Source: Ruegeria arenilitoris (GTDB taxonomy: Bacteria > Pseudomonadota > Alphaproteobacteria > Rhodobacterales > Rhodobacteraceae). Taken from it: DNA of 61,828 bases. The notes below the pieces were generated by a model, which saw only the letters and a program-made list of their open reading frames with translations, was not told where the DNA came from and searched no databases. The position numbers and the translations under genes were made by a program. The DNA lies in NCBI RefSeq assembly GCF_013032445.1, contig NZ_WQCA01000017.1, positions 1-61,828 of the forward strand, read 5' to 3'. Position 1 is the first letter of the stretch. Each line of letters starts with the position of its first letter. Shown in pieces: positions 55,101 to 61,828 of the stretch.

Positions 55101-55215
55101 TATGGGGTCCGGCGTGATGGGCGGTGTCATTTCGGCCACTGTCCTTGGCGTTGTCTTTGTGCCGGTCTTCTTTGTGATGACCTACCGCGTGGCCAGACGA
55201 GTAACGGCTGATTAA
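52111..55215 (+). CDS. RND efflux transporter, HAE-1 family inner membrane pump
   Basis: A 1034-residue pump, the full length of AcrB-type hydrophobe/amphiphile exporters. N-terminal [19 protein letters not shown]; first half with [21 protein letters not shown]; the transmembrane proton-relay aspartates in [21 protein letters not shown]; central [15 protein letters not shown] (start of the second half); and C-terminal [16 protein letters not shown] and [16 protein letters not shown]. It exports drugs, bile-like or plant/algal compounds with proton exchange. No local outer-membrane partner is seen. A terminator follows. Confidence 0.95.
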   Translation: [1034 protein letters not shown]

Positions 55216-55218
55216 AAA

Positions 55219-55246
55219 GGCGCTACCCGAAGTCTTGGGCAGCGCC
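55219..55246. terminator. Terminator hairpin between RND pump and Rieske ferredoxin genes
   Basis: GGCGCTACCC (55219-55228) with GGGCAGCGCC (55237-55246), 10 positions with one mismatch, between convergent genes. Preceded by AAAAA on the plus strand, so it gives a T-tract for the minus-strand message. Confidence 0.7.
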
Positions 55247-55307
55247 AGTAAGTCACAACTGACAGGGAGACAGTTGCTCAGTTCGGAGGAAGCTCAGACG
55301 CGAGTCG

Positions 55308-55661
55308 TCAGATGTGGACGTAAAGCTCGTCCCCTTCCTGCGAGACGTCAAAGCGGCGCGTCTTGATGGACGAGTCCACCAGAAACTCGCCGCTGCGGAT
55401 GTCGAATTCCCATCCGTGCCAGGCACAGCGGACGATCTCGCCAGCCCGGTCATAGACGAACTCGGTCGAGTCGGTTTCACGGGTGGTGCCGCAAACCGGC
55501 CCTTCGCACAGGGCGGCACCCTTGTGGGGACAGATGTTCAGCAGGGCGTGATAGCCGTCATCCAGTTTGAACACGCCGATGGGCATGTTCGATACGGTCA
55601 CGATTTTGGCCGCGTCGGTGGGAACCTCATCGGTTTTGCAGGCGAAAAGCTTGTTTGCCAT
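55308..55661 (-). CDS. Rieske-type 2Fe-2S ferredoxin
   Basis: A 117-residue single-domain Rieske protein. The cluster ligands are C44 and H46 (CPHKGAALCEG) and C79 and H82 (CAWHGWEFD). The spacing between the two pairs is 32 residues, longer than the 16-18 usual in small ferredoxins, because of an inserted loop (GTTRETDSTEFVYDRAGE). It passes electrons to an oxygenase that is not encoded in this cluster. Co-directional with, and 17 bases after, the amidohydrolase gene. ATG at 55661. Confidence 0.9.
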   Translation of the reverse strand: MANKLFACKTDEVPTDAAKIVTVSNMPIGVFKLDDGYHALLNICPHKGAALCEGPVCGTTRETDSTEFVYDRAGEIVRCAWHGWEFDIRSGEFLVDSSIKTRRFDVSQEGDELYVHI

Positions 55662-55678
55662 GGTCGAAGGCTCCTTCT

Positions 55679-56761
55679 TTATTCAGCGGCGTGCGCCATC
55701 GGGCGCGGCAGGCGGGTGTAGACGTCCAGAGCGTTGAGCCCGAAGATCTTCTCGCGCCATGCAGGCGGGACGTGCAGTTTGTTGACGTCGTCGTAATCCC
55801 AGTGCGGATAGTCCGACGCAAACATCAGGGTGTTTTCGCCATCCATCGCCTCAAGCGTGGCCCACAGGTGCTGGATGTTTTGGGGTTGCTCCAGCGGTTG
55901 GGTCGACATACGAATGTTCGACTTGAAGTACTCGGACGGCAGACGCTTGAGCCACGGCGTTTCTTTGCGCAGCGCCTTGTAGTTCGCGTCCAGACGCCAC
56001 AGAACCGACGGCACCCAGGCGACGCCACATTCGATGATCACCACTTTCAACTCGGGCCATTTCTCGAACACGCCATGAGCGATCAGGCTGGCCATGTGGG
56101 TCATTGCCGTCTGTGGCAGGATCGCGTGGGTTTCCCAGAAGAAGGTCGAAGGCCCGGCCCCAACAGGGTTTGAGTTGATGCCACCCTGTCCACCAAGGTG
56201 CATGGCAAACGGCAAGCCCATTTCGGCACAGGCTTCGTAGATCGGGTGATAGAACGGGTCGCCATAGGGGCGCGCGGCGCCGTGGCTCACCAAGACTTGA
56301 ACAATGCGAGGATGACCGCCAACGCGGCGAATTTCAGCAGCGGCGAGGTGCGGGTCCTGCGGCGCAACTACAATTGAACCCCAGAACCGCTCGTCCTTGG
56401 GCAGCCAGTAATCGATCATGTAGTCGTTATAGGCTTTGCACAGCGCATTAGCGTAAAAGGGGTTGGCCAGTGTCGAGGCTTCGATCGGCTCGTCGCCGGT
56501 CAGAATCGCAACGTCGATATTGTATTTATCAAGGTGCTTTTCTTTCATGATCAGATAGTTATCATCTTCCTCAACCGGGTTCACATCATGGCGGGCAAAG
56601 CCCTCGGGGTGGAACCAGGGGCGGTGGCCGTGGGGGAAAGCGCCGCGTGGGCCGGTGCGCTCACCGCGGACAAACATGTCCTTGAAAAGACCTTCCATAT
56701 AGGGTTCCAGAACCGTGGCGCTGCACCAATAATTGTGGCAGTCGCAATCGACGATGAACAT
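55679..56761 (-). CDS. Amidohydrolase of the ACMSD/decarboxylase-like superfamily
   Basis: A 360-residue metal-dependent amidohydrolase 2-family enzyme. N-terminal D-x-D-x-H motif (VDCDCHNYW), a barrel histidine in FAMHLGGQGG, and the late catalytic aspartate in FASDYPHWDYDD. Members hydrolyse or decarboxylate ring and amide acids. Upstream of the Rieske ferredoxin in the same operon and divergent from LysR, reductase and BCCT genes, it probably acts on a ring-opened or carboxylated product of the imported compound. The ATG at 56761 (MFIVDCD) fits better than the longer open frame upstream, which reads through the promoter; CAGGAGAAG lies just before it. Confidence 0.85.
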   Translation of the reverse strand: MFIVDCDCHNYWCSATVLEPYMEGLFKDMFVRGERTGPRGAFPHGHRPWFHPEGFARHDVNPVEEDDNYLIMKEKHLDKYNIDVAILTGDEPIEASTLANPFYANALCKAYNDYMIDYWLPKDERFWGSIVVAPQDPHLAAAEIRRVGGHPRIVQVLVSHGAARPYGDPFYHPIYEACAEMGLPFAMHLGGQGGINSNPVGAGPSTFFWETHAILPQTAMTHMASLIAHGVFEKWPELKVVIIECGVAWVPSVLWRLDANYKALRKETPWLKRLPSEYFKSNIRMSTQPLEQPQNIQHLWATLEAMDGENTLMFASDYPHWDYDDVNKLHVPPAWREKIFGLNALDVYTRLPRPMAHAAE

Positions 56762-56887
56762 GAACTTCTCCTGTTGCTGGCGCCAAAAGGGCGGGCTTTT
56801 TAGCTTGTTCAACGACGCTTGATATCTGCGAATTTTTGACAAATAAATGCAATTGAAACTCATCTATCAATCGAGATTTCCGATTAA

Positions 56888-57763
56888 ATGAACCGTCAGT
56901 TGTTAGTGACCTACATGGATGTTCTGGAGACGCGGAACTTCAACCGCACCGCCGAACGTCTGAATGTGACCCAATCTACGGTCAGCGCCCGCATCCGCCA
57001 GTTGGAGCAAGAGCTGGACACGCGCCTGTTCGAGCGCGGGCGGGGCGGGGCCGAACCCACGGCTTCGGGGCGGCGTTTTGAAACTCATTGCCGGTCACTG
57101 CTGGCCGCCTGGAGTCTGGCGCGGCGCGATGTAGAGGCTGGTGGCGGTGGCAACAGGCAGCGTTTGCGGATTTCGGTTCAGTTTAGCCTCGCGCGATCGG
57201 TGCTGATCGACTGGACCAAGGTGGTCCGGGAACGCACCCCGCATCTGGACCTGTATCTCGAGGCGAACTTCTCGCAACAAATTCAGCGGGATGTTCTGAC
57301 TGGCGAGACCGATATCGGCATCGTTTTTGTCCCGCAGCAGGCGCCGGACATGTTTGTCAGTGAATTGGGCAGCGAAAGCTATGTGATGCTGTCCACCGAT
57401 TGTGACCGGGTCCAGGATGTCCCCTGGTCACGCTACATTCAGGTCGCCTACACGTCTTATTTCGATCGCCAGCATGACGAGGCCTTTTCGGATCAACCGC
57501 AAAGCTCGACCCTGGTGGGCAGCGATGATCTTGCGCTGGATTTCTTGAAAGCCAATGGTGGAACCGCCTATTTCCCCGGCTTTGCCGCCCCGGGTCTGTG
57601 CGCAGAGTATCCGACATTGCAACGGGTAACGGATGCTCCGGTGATCCCGCAGCCCATTCACTCCATCGTACATGTGCGCAAACGCCATGACCCGCTGGTG
57701 GCGCAGGCCGTCACCCTGTTCAAAGAACTGATCCAGTACCGATCAATCGTTTTAACCGATTAA
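56888..57763 (+). CDS. LysR-family transcriptional regulator
   Basis: A 291-residue LysR regulator with a clear N-terminal helix-turn-helix (FNRTAERLNVTQSTVSARIRQLEQELDTRLFERGRGG). It is divergent from the amidohydrolase-ferredoxin genes with a 126-base spacer and precedes the reductase and BCCT genes on its own strand, so it can control both sides. ATG at 56888. The inducer is probably the compound handled by this cluster (inferred). Confidence 0.9.
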   Translation: MNRQLLVTYMDVLETRNFNRTAERLNVTQSTVSARIRQLEQELDTRLFERGRGGAEPTASGRRFETHCRSLLAAWSLARRDVEAGGGGNRQRLRISVQFSLARSVLIDWTKVVRERTPHLDLYLEANFSQQIQRDVLTGETDIGIVFVPQQAPDMFVSELGSESYVMLSTDCDRVQDVPWSRYIQVAYTSYFDRQHDEAFSDQPQSSTLVGSDDLALDFLKANGGTAYFPGFAAPGLCAEYPTLQRVTDAPVIPQPIHSIVHVRKRHDPLVAQAVTLFKELIQYRSIVLTD

Positions 57764-57841
57764 TACCGCAATTCTGCGCCGTTTTTCAGTTCCACCGCAC
57801 CATTATCCTCGCGCGAACCCTATTCTGGAGGTTTCCGCAAG

Positions 57842-58900
57842 ATGCTCGTCGCGACGGACAGTCCGTTTTCCCTGAGTTCAGCCAATAACCAGCCCTGCTA
57901 TGCGGGCGGGCCAGCCACTTTGACCTGCAAAGCGGTGATCGACGAAACGCATGACAGCAAGACATTCGTTTTCGAAGACACGCAAAGCCGCAGTTTCGAC
58001 TTCAAGCCCGGCCAGTACGTGACCTTCTGTTTTGAGATTGAGGGCAAGCAGCATGTACGCGCCTATTCGATCTCGTCCACGCCGACCCGGCCCCACAACA
58101 TTCAGGTCACCGTCAAACGCGTGGCGGGCGGTGTGGTGTCCAACTACCTGAACGATCAGATGAAACCGGGGATGGAGCTTGAGATCGCCGACATCACCGG
58201 CGGCTTCAACTGGGTGGATATCCCCAGCGACAAACCTCTGTTCCTGTCCGGTGGATCGGGCGTCACTCCGGTCATGTCGATGCTGCAATACGTCACTGAC
58301 GTGACCCTGCCCAAAGACATCGTCTTTGTGCATTTCGCGCGCTCACCGAAAGACATCATTTTCCGCGATCAGCTGGAGTTTCTTGACCGACGTTTTGCCA
58401 ATGTGGCCGTCCACATGATCGTGGATGAGGCCGAAGACGGGTTCGTGGGCGAAACCGGTCAGATTTCGTCTGATCTGCTTCAGCGCCTTGTGCCCGATCA
58501 CGCCGAGCGCAGCATTTTCATGTGCGGCCCCGAAGGTTTCATGAGAGCGGCCCGCGACGTGGCCTCGGTCATCCCGTTTGCTGCGGTGCACGAGGAAAGC
58601 TTTGGCGAGAAGATCACCATCGAAGAAAGCACCGGTACCGGGGGTGAGGTCTATTTCTCGCTCAGCGGTCTGCATGGTCACGCCGCCGAAGGCGAAACCC
58701 TGCTTGAAGCAGCGCTGAATGCCGGGGTTTGGATCGATTCCGCCTGTCAGCAGGGTGTTTGCGGCAACTGCAAAGTGCGCCTGACCCAGGGCGATGTCGA
58801 AATGCAGGACATGGGCGGGCTGCAGCCCGGCGATACCGAACAGGGCTACGTTCTGGCCTGTTGCAGTTGGCCCAAAGGACCGGTTGCGCTGGACGCGTGA
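57842..58900 (+). CDS. Hybrid NAD(P)H ferredoxin reductase with C-terminal 2Fe-2S domain
   Basis: A 352-residue reductase. Flavin-binding barrel with RAYSISS, NAD-binding domain with GGSGVTPVMSM and CGPEGF, then plant-type ferredoxin with CQQGVCGNC and a C-terminal cysteine in ACCSW. This FAD-NAD-2Fe-2S layout is that of HmpX/VanB-like reductases of the GbcB type. It lies 78 bases after LysR and 83 bases before the BCCT gene. With the Rieske ferredoxin (divergent) it could form the electron chain for an oxygenase encoded elsewhere. ATG at 57842 with GGAGG upstream. Confidence 0.92.
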   Translation: MLVATDSPFSLSSANNQPCYAGGPATLTCKAVIDETHDSKTFVFEDTQSRSFDFKPGQYVTFCFEIEGKQHVRAYSISSTPTRPHNIQVTVKRVAGGVVSNYLNDQMKPGMELEIADITGGFNWVDIPSDKPLFLSGGSGVTPVMSMLQYVTDVTLPKDIVFVHFARSPKDIIFRDQLEFLDRRFANVAVHMIVDEAEDGFVGETGQISSDLLQRLVPDHAERSIFMCGPEGFMRAARDVASVIPFAAVHEESFGEKITIEESTGTGGEVYFSLSGLHGHAAEGETLLEAALNAGVWIDSACQQGVCGNCKVRLTQGDVEMQDMGGLQPGDTEQGYVLACCSWPKGPVALDA

Positions 58901-58983
58901 CCGGCAAGAAACGCAACAAAAACAAAAGAAAGCGGAACAAACCGTTTCCTCGGAAAATAGGCAATCCAAAGGGAGAACTTAGG

Positions 58984-60660
58984 ATGTCAAACGACGACAA
59001 TAAAATCGCGGAGCCGTTGACGGATCTGCCGATTAAAACCGCAGATACCGGGTTTTATTCGGGGTTCAGCGTTGACGTGACCGTAACGGCAAAGCTCGCG
59101 GTAGGCGGCCTTGTAATTTGGGCGGTCGCCTTCCCCGAGCAGGCCGGAACGGTCTTGTCCGGGTTCAACAGCTTCATCCTGTCCAACTTTGCCAGCTGGT
59201 ACATCTATGTGATGGCGCTGTTCGTGCTGGTCTGTATCGGATTGGCGATCTGGCCCGCAGCGGGCCGGTTGAAAATCGGCATGGATGACGATGTGCCAGA
59301 GTTTTCGAACTTCTCGTGGTTTTCCATGATGTTCGGGGCCGGGATCGGCGTCGGGATGCTGACCTGGGCCGTGGCCGAACCGGTCTATCACTTCAAAAAC
59401 AACCCGGATGTGATTCAGGGGCTTGCGACCGAGGCAGGGGCGGACAACGTGCTGAACGCCTATAAATGGTCCTATCTGCACTGGGGCTTCTCGGCCTGGG
59501 CGTCTTATGCGATTGCCGGGCTGGGTCTGGGCTATTTTGCCTATCGACGTGGTCTGCCGCTGACCATCCGCTCGTCTCTGACGCCGCTGTTCGGCTCCAG
59601 CCTGTCGGGTTGGCTGGGTCATGCCATCGACATCGTTGCGGTAATCGCCACCATTCTGGGTGTCGCGCAAACGTTGGGATTTGGTGTCGAGCAGTTCGTG
59701 GCTGGCATGGCACGGATCGGAATCGGCGACTGGCTGCTGAATGACCAAGGCACCGCCTCGTCGGTCGGGATTATCTTTGCCATCGTCGTCATCATGGGTG
59801 CATCGACCTTGTCTGCCCTGTCCGGCGTTGGCAAAGGCATCAAGTGGTTGTCGAACCTGAATATGGTTCTGTCCATCTTCCTGCTGTCTTTCTTCCTGAT
59901 CTTCGGCTCAACCTTCTTTGGCCTGCACGCGCTGTTTGTTGGCGTCTGGGAATACCTCCTTGCGCTGCCGGGTATGCTGTTCACCGTTTTCCGCGGTGAT
60001 GGGGCCGGAGGCGTTGCAGATAGCCTCGAAGGCTGGCAGGGTGGCTGGTCGGTATTCTACTGGGCCTGGTGGGTGGCGTTCGCCCCGTTTGTCGGCTTGT
60101 TCCTTGCGCGCATCTCGCGCGGCCGTACCATCCGCGAGTTCGTATTGGGTGCAGTGATCGTGCCCGCGATCATGTGCTTTGTCTGGTTCTCTTTCGCGGG
60201 CGGCACCGCAATTGATCTGGAACTGAATGGCGGCGCCAATGACGTCATCTTCAGCGCCTCGGATGGCGATAAGATCTTTGCGATGACCGGCTTCATGCTG
60301 GGCGAACTGATGGGCTGGATGATGGCGATCGTGATCGTTGTGCTGCTGATGACCTATCTGGTGACCTCGGCGGACTCGGCTGTGCTTATCGTCAACACAA
60401 TCAACGCGGCGGGCGACGAAGGTCCGAAGGCACGGCCCCACATCATCTTCTGGGGTGTAGCCCTGGGTATGGTTGTGGCTGCCCTTCTGCTGGTCGGTGG
60501 CCTGAAGGCGATCCAGACCGCGATGGTGATTGGCGCGTTGCCGTTCTCACTGGTGATGGTCCTGATGTGCATTGCCTTGATCAAGGCGATCTGGCGGGAC
60601 AGCATCCGGTCTTCGCATGGTGTGCAGAGCACCTTTGCTGAAACCGAAGAAGTCAATTAA
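58984..60660 (+). CDS. BCCT-family transporter, copy 2
   Basis: A 558-residue betaine-carnitine-choline transporter with FGAGIGVGMLTWAVAEP, the tryptophan box YWAWWVAFAPFVGLF, the signature ARISRGRTIREF, and YLVTSADSAVLIVNT. The box differs from copy 1 (VAF in place of IAW), so the substrate may differ from carnitine. The ATG at 58984 is set by GGGAGAACTTAGG upstream and the family-like SNDDNK start. It belongs to the LysR-reductase unit, and the imported compound is probably the substrate of this cluster. Confidence 0.92.
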   Translation: MSNDDNKIAEPLTDLPIKTADTGFYSGFSVDVTVTAKLAVGGLVIWAVAFPEQAGTVLSGFNSFILSNFASWYIYVMALFVLVCIGLAIWPAAGRLKIGMDDDVPEFSNFSWFSMMFGAGIGVGMLTWAVAEPVYHFKNNPDVIQGLATEAGADNVLNAYKWSYLHWGFSAWASYAIAGLGLGYFAYRRGLPLTIRSSLTPLFGSSLSGWLGHAIDIVAVIATILGVAQTLGFGVEQFVAGMARIGIGDWLLNDQGTASSVGIIFAIVVIMGASTLSALSGVGKGIKWLSNLNMVLSIFLLSFFLIFGSTFFGLHALFVGVWEYLLALPGMLFTVFRGDGAGGVADSLEGWQGGWSVFYWAWWVAFAPFVGLFLARISRGRTIREFVLGAVIVPAIMCFVWFSFAGGTAIDLELNGGANDVIFSASDGDKIFAMTGFMLGELMGWMMAIVIVVLLMTYLVTSADSAVLIVNTINAAGDEGPKARPHIIFWGVALGMVVAALLLVGGLKAIQTAMVIGALPFSLVMVLMCIALIKAIWRDSIRSSHGVQSTFAETEEVN

Positions 60661-60668
60661 CGAGACAA

Positions 60669-60690
60669 GGCCAGCCCCGACGGGCTGGCC
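60669..60690 (+). terminator. Terminator hairpin after BCCT copy 2
   Basis: GGCCAGCCC (60669-60677) and GGGCTGGCC (60682-60690), 9 perfect pairs around CGAC. Short gap from the stop; no T-tract. Confidence 0.7.
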
Positions 60691-60717
60691 AAATCCACGC
60701 GGTTAACCGCACAAAAA

Positions 60718-60745
60718 AACTGCGAGGGCGCATACCCTCGCAGTT
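60718..60745. terminator. Bidirectional terminator between BCCT and malyl-CoA-lyase-like genes
   Basis: AACTGCGAGGG (60718-60728) and CCCTCGCAGTT (60735-60745), 11 perfect pairs with a 6-base loop. Plus-strand reading is followed by TTTCTGTTTTT; the minus strand has a run of T from ACAAAAAAAC, so it suits both directions. Confidence 0.85.
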
Positions 60746-60768
60746 TCTGTTTTTGAGGCTGATACGGT

Positions 60769-61746
60769 TCAGGCTGCCGCGATCTGGCCCGCTTTTTCCA
60801 CCAGCACCTCGGCCTGACGGATCGAGGCATAGTCGATCAGGCGACCATCCAGTGACACCGCGCCTTTGCCTGCGGCTTCGGCCTCGGCCATTGCAACGAG
60901 AATGCGCTGCGCCTTGTTGACCTCAGCGTCCGACGGCGACATCACCTCGTTCGCAAGCGCGATCTGGCTGGGGTGGATCGCCCATTTGCCTTCGCATCCC
61001 AGAACCGCCGCACGTTTGGCTGCGGCGCGATAGCCGTCCGGATCCTGGAAATCACCGAATGGACCGTCAATCGGGCGCAGACCGTTGGCGCGGGCAGCAA
61101 CCACCATGCGCGCCAGCGCATAGTGCCACATGTCACCCCAATGGGTCATGCGACCACCATCCGCATCCGCATCTGTCAGAACCGAATAGTCGGGGTTCAC
61201 GCCACCGATGATGGTCGTTCGCGCGCGGGTCGACGCCGCATAGTCGGCAACGCCGAAATGCAGGCTTTCATTGCGCTTCGAAGCAGCTGCGATCTCGCTT
61301 ACATTCTGCATCCCCAGCGCCGTTTCGATAATGTGCTCGAACCCGATGCGTTTCTTGTATCCCTTGGCGTTTTCGATCTGAGTGACCAGCATATCGACGG
61401 CATAGACGTCGGCGGCAGTGCCGACTTTGGGGATCATGATCAGGTCCAACCGCTCTCCGGCTTGTTCGACCACATCCACTACATCGCGGTACATATAGTG
61501 GGTGTCCAGACCGTTGATCCGCACCGACATGGTCTTGTTACCCCAGTCGATATCGTTCAGCGCTTCGATGATGTTCTTGCGCGCCTGTTCCTTTTCATCT
61601 GGCGCAACAGCGTCTTCCAGATCGAGGAAAATGACGTCCACATCCGATTGCGCGGCTTTTTCGAACATACCGGGCTGACTGCCCGGAACGGCCAGCTCGC
61701 TGCGGTTCAGGCGGGCAGGGGCTTGTTCAATGGAATGAAAGCTCAT
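60769..61746 (-). CDS. CoA ester lyase of the L-malyl-CoA/beta-methylmalyl-CoA lyase family
   Basis: A 325-residue HpcH/HpaI-type lyase. It shows RSELAVPGSQPGMFEKAAQS at the start, FLDLEDAVAPDEK (metal-binding acids), VRINGLDTHYMYRDVVD, IMIPKVGTAADVYAVD, and CEGKWAIHPSQIALAN. The last block and INGLDT...YRDVVD match alphaproteobacterial malyl-CoA/beta-methylmalyl-CoA lyases, which split malyl-CoA to acetyl-CoA and glyoxylate. It lies next to the end of glyA, and such enzymes link C2 metabolism to glycine. No other ethylmalonyl-CoA pathway gene is in the window. ATG at 61746. Confidence 0.87.
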   Translation of the reverse strand: MSFHSIEQAPARLNRSELAVPGSQPGMFEKAAQSDVDVIFLDLEDAVAPDEKEQARKNIIEALNDIDWGNKTMSVRINGLDTHYMYRDVVDVVEQAGERLDLIMIPKVGTAADVYAVDMLVTQIENAKGYKKRIGFEHIIETALGMQNVSEIAAASKRNESLHFGVADYAASTRARTTIIGGVNPDYSVLTDADADGGRMTHWGDMWHYALARMVVAARANGLRPIDGPFGDFQDPDGYRAAAKRAAVLGCEGKWAIHPSQIALANEVMSPSDAEVNKAQRILVAMAEAEAAGKGAVSLDGRLIDYASIRQAEVLVEKAGQIAAA

Positions 61747-61763
61747 GGTTCGGGTCCTTCAAC

Positions 61764-61828
61764 TTACAGGTTTGGATAGATCGGGAATTTGGCGCAGAGG
61801 TCTGCGACCTCGGCTTTGACCTTGGCTT
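61764..61828 (-). CDS. glyA: Serine hydroxymethyltransferase, last 21 codons (partial at window edge)
   Basis: The final residues read AKVKAEVADLCAKFPIYPNL, stop TAA at 61764. The tail VKAEVADLC.KFP.YP is that of alphaproteobacterial serine hydroxymethyltransferases, which interconvert glycine and serine. It would take up glycine made by betaine demethylation. The gene continues beyond the right edge. Call rests on 20 residues only. Confidence 0.65.
   Translation of the reverse strand, partial: AKVKAEVADLCAKFPIYPNL

Noticed and set aside
1..61828. CRISPR array, tRNA, rRNA or prophage
   Set aside because: No regularly spaced repeats, cloverleaf, ribosomal sequence or phage structural genes were seen by reading; a tRNA or CRISPR search program was not run.

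Overview
The window looks like a chromosome segment of a marine alphaproteobacterium of the Roseobacter group (Rhodobacteraceae, Ruegeria-like). The basis is protein composition and general GC-rich codon use: many BCCT transporters, Rieske monooxygenase parts, BKACE-type carnitine catabolism, GlxA-type regulators and a malyl-CoA-lyase-like protein. No rRNA, tRNA, CRISPR array or intact mobile element was seen.

0-5.4 kb is the eroded end of a surface-polysaccharide locus. It has an intact sugar transferase and an intact UDP-glucuronate-epimerase-like gene, an IS110-family transposase remnant, and fcl and gmd (GDP-fucose synthesis), both broken by stops, deletions or truncation. 5.4-8.9 kb holds a double-length CaiB/BaiF CoA-transferase with a divergent LysR regulator.

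9-19.7 kb is the least explained part. It has two separate HupE/UreJ-type membrane proteins. One lies in a minus-strand set: GntH-like MBL hydrolase with its signal peptide out of frame, outer-membrane-barrel-like protein, uncharacterised 592-residue membrane-anchored protein, HupE. The other lies in a set of DUF3604 protein with internal deletions, parvulin-type PpiC and HupE. Between them are a membrane-anchored TPR protein with a putative DNA-binding N-terminus, preceded by two identical palindromes, and a voltage-gated-type K+ channel.

20-26 kb is an arginine deiminase operon (two transporters, arcA, arcB, arcC). 26-33.5 kb is a nearly complete L-carnitine module: GlxA/CdhR-type regulator, then acetoacetyl-CoA synthetase, BKACE (CdhC-like), a carnitine dehydrogenase-thioesterase fusion (CdhA-CdhB) and a BCCT transporter. 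It should convert carnitine to glycine betaine and acetoacetyl-CoA. 33.7-42.4 kb holds a TetR regulator, a two-subunit molybdenum hydroxylase of the isoquinoline 1-oxidoreductase type, an IclR regulator and a ribose/xylose-type ABC importer.

43-48 kb has a Rieske oxygenase and a flavin/2Fe-2S reductase around a LysR gene, probably a quaternary-amine (betaine-like) N-demethylase, with a GlxA regulator nearby. An aldehyde-dehydrogenase tail and an ohr/ohrR pair are decayed. 48-55 kb has a TetR gene with a strong palindromic operator, a GDSL lipase with RTX repeats, and an RND efflux pair. 55-61.8 kb has a Rieske ferredoxin and amidohydrolase divergent from LysR, ferredoxin reductase and a second BCCT transporter, which looks like an uncharacterised route for a betaine-like substrate. 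Then come a malyl-CoA-lyase-type enzyme and the very end of glyA.
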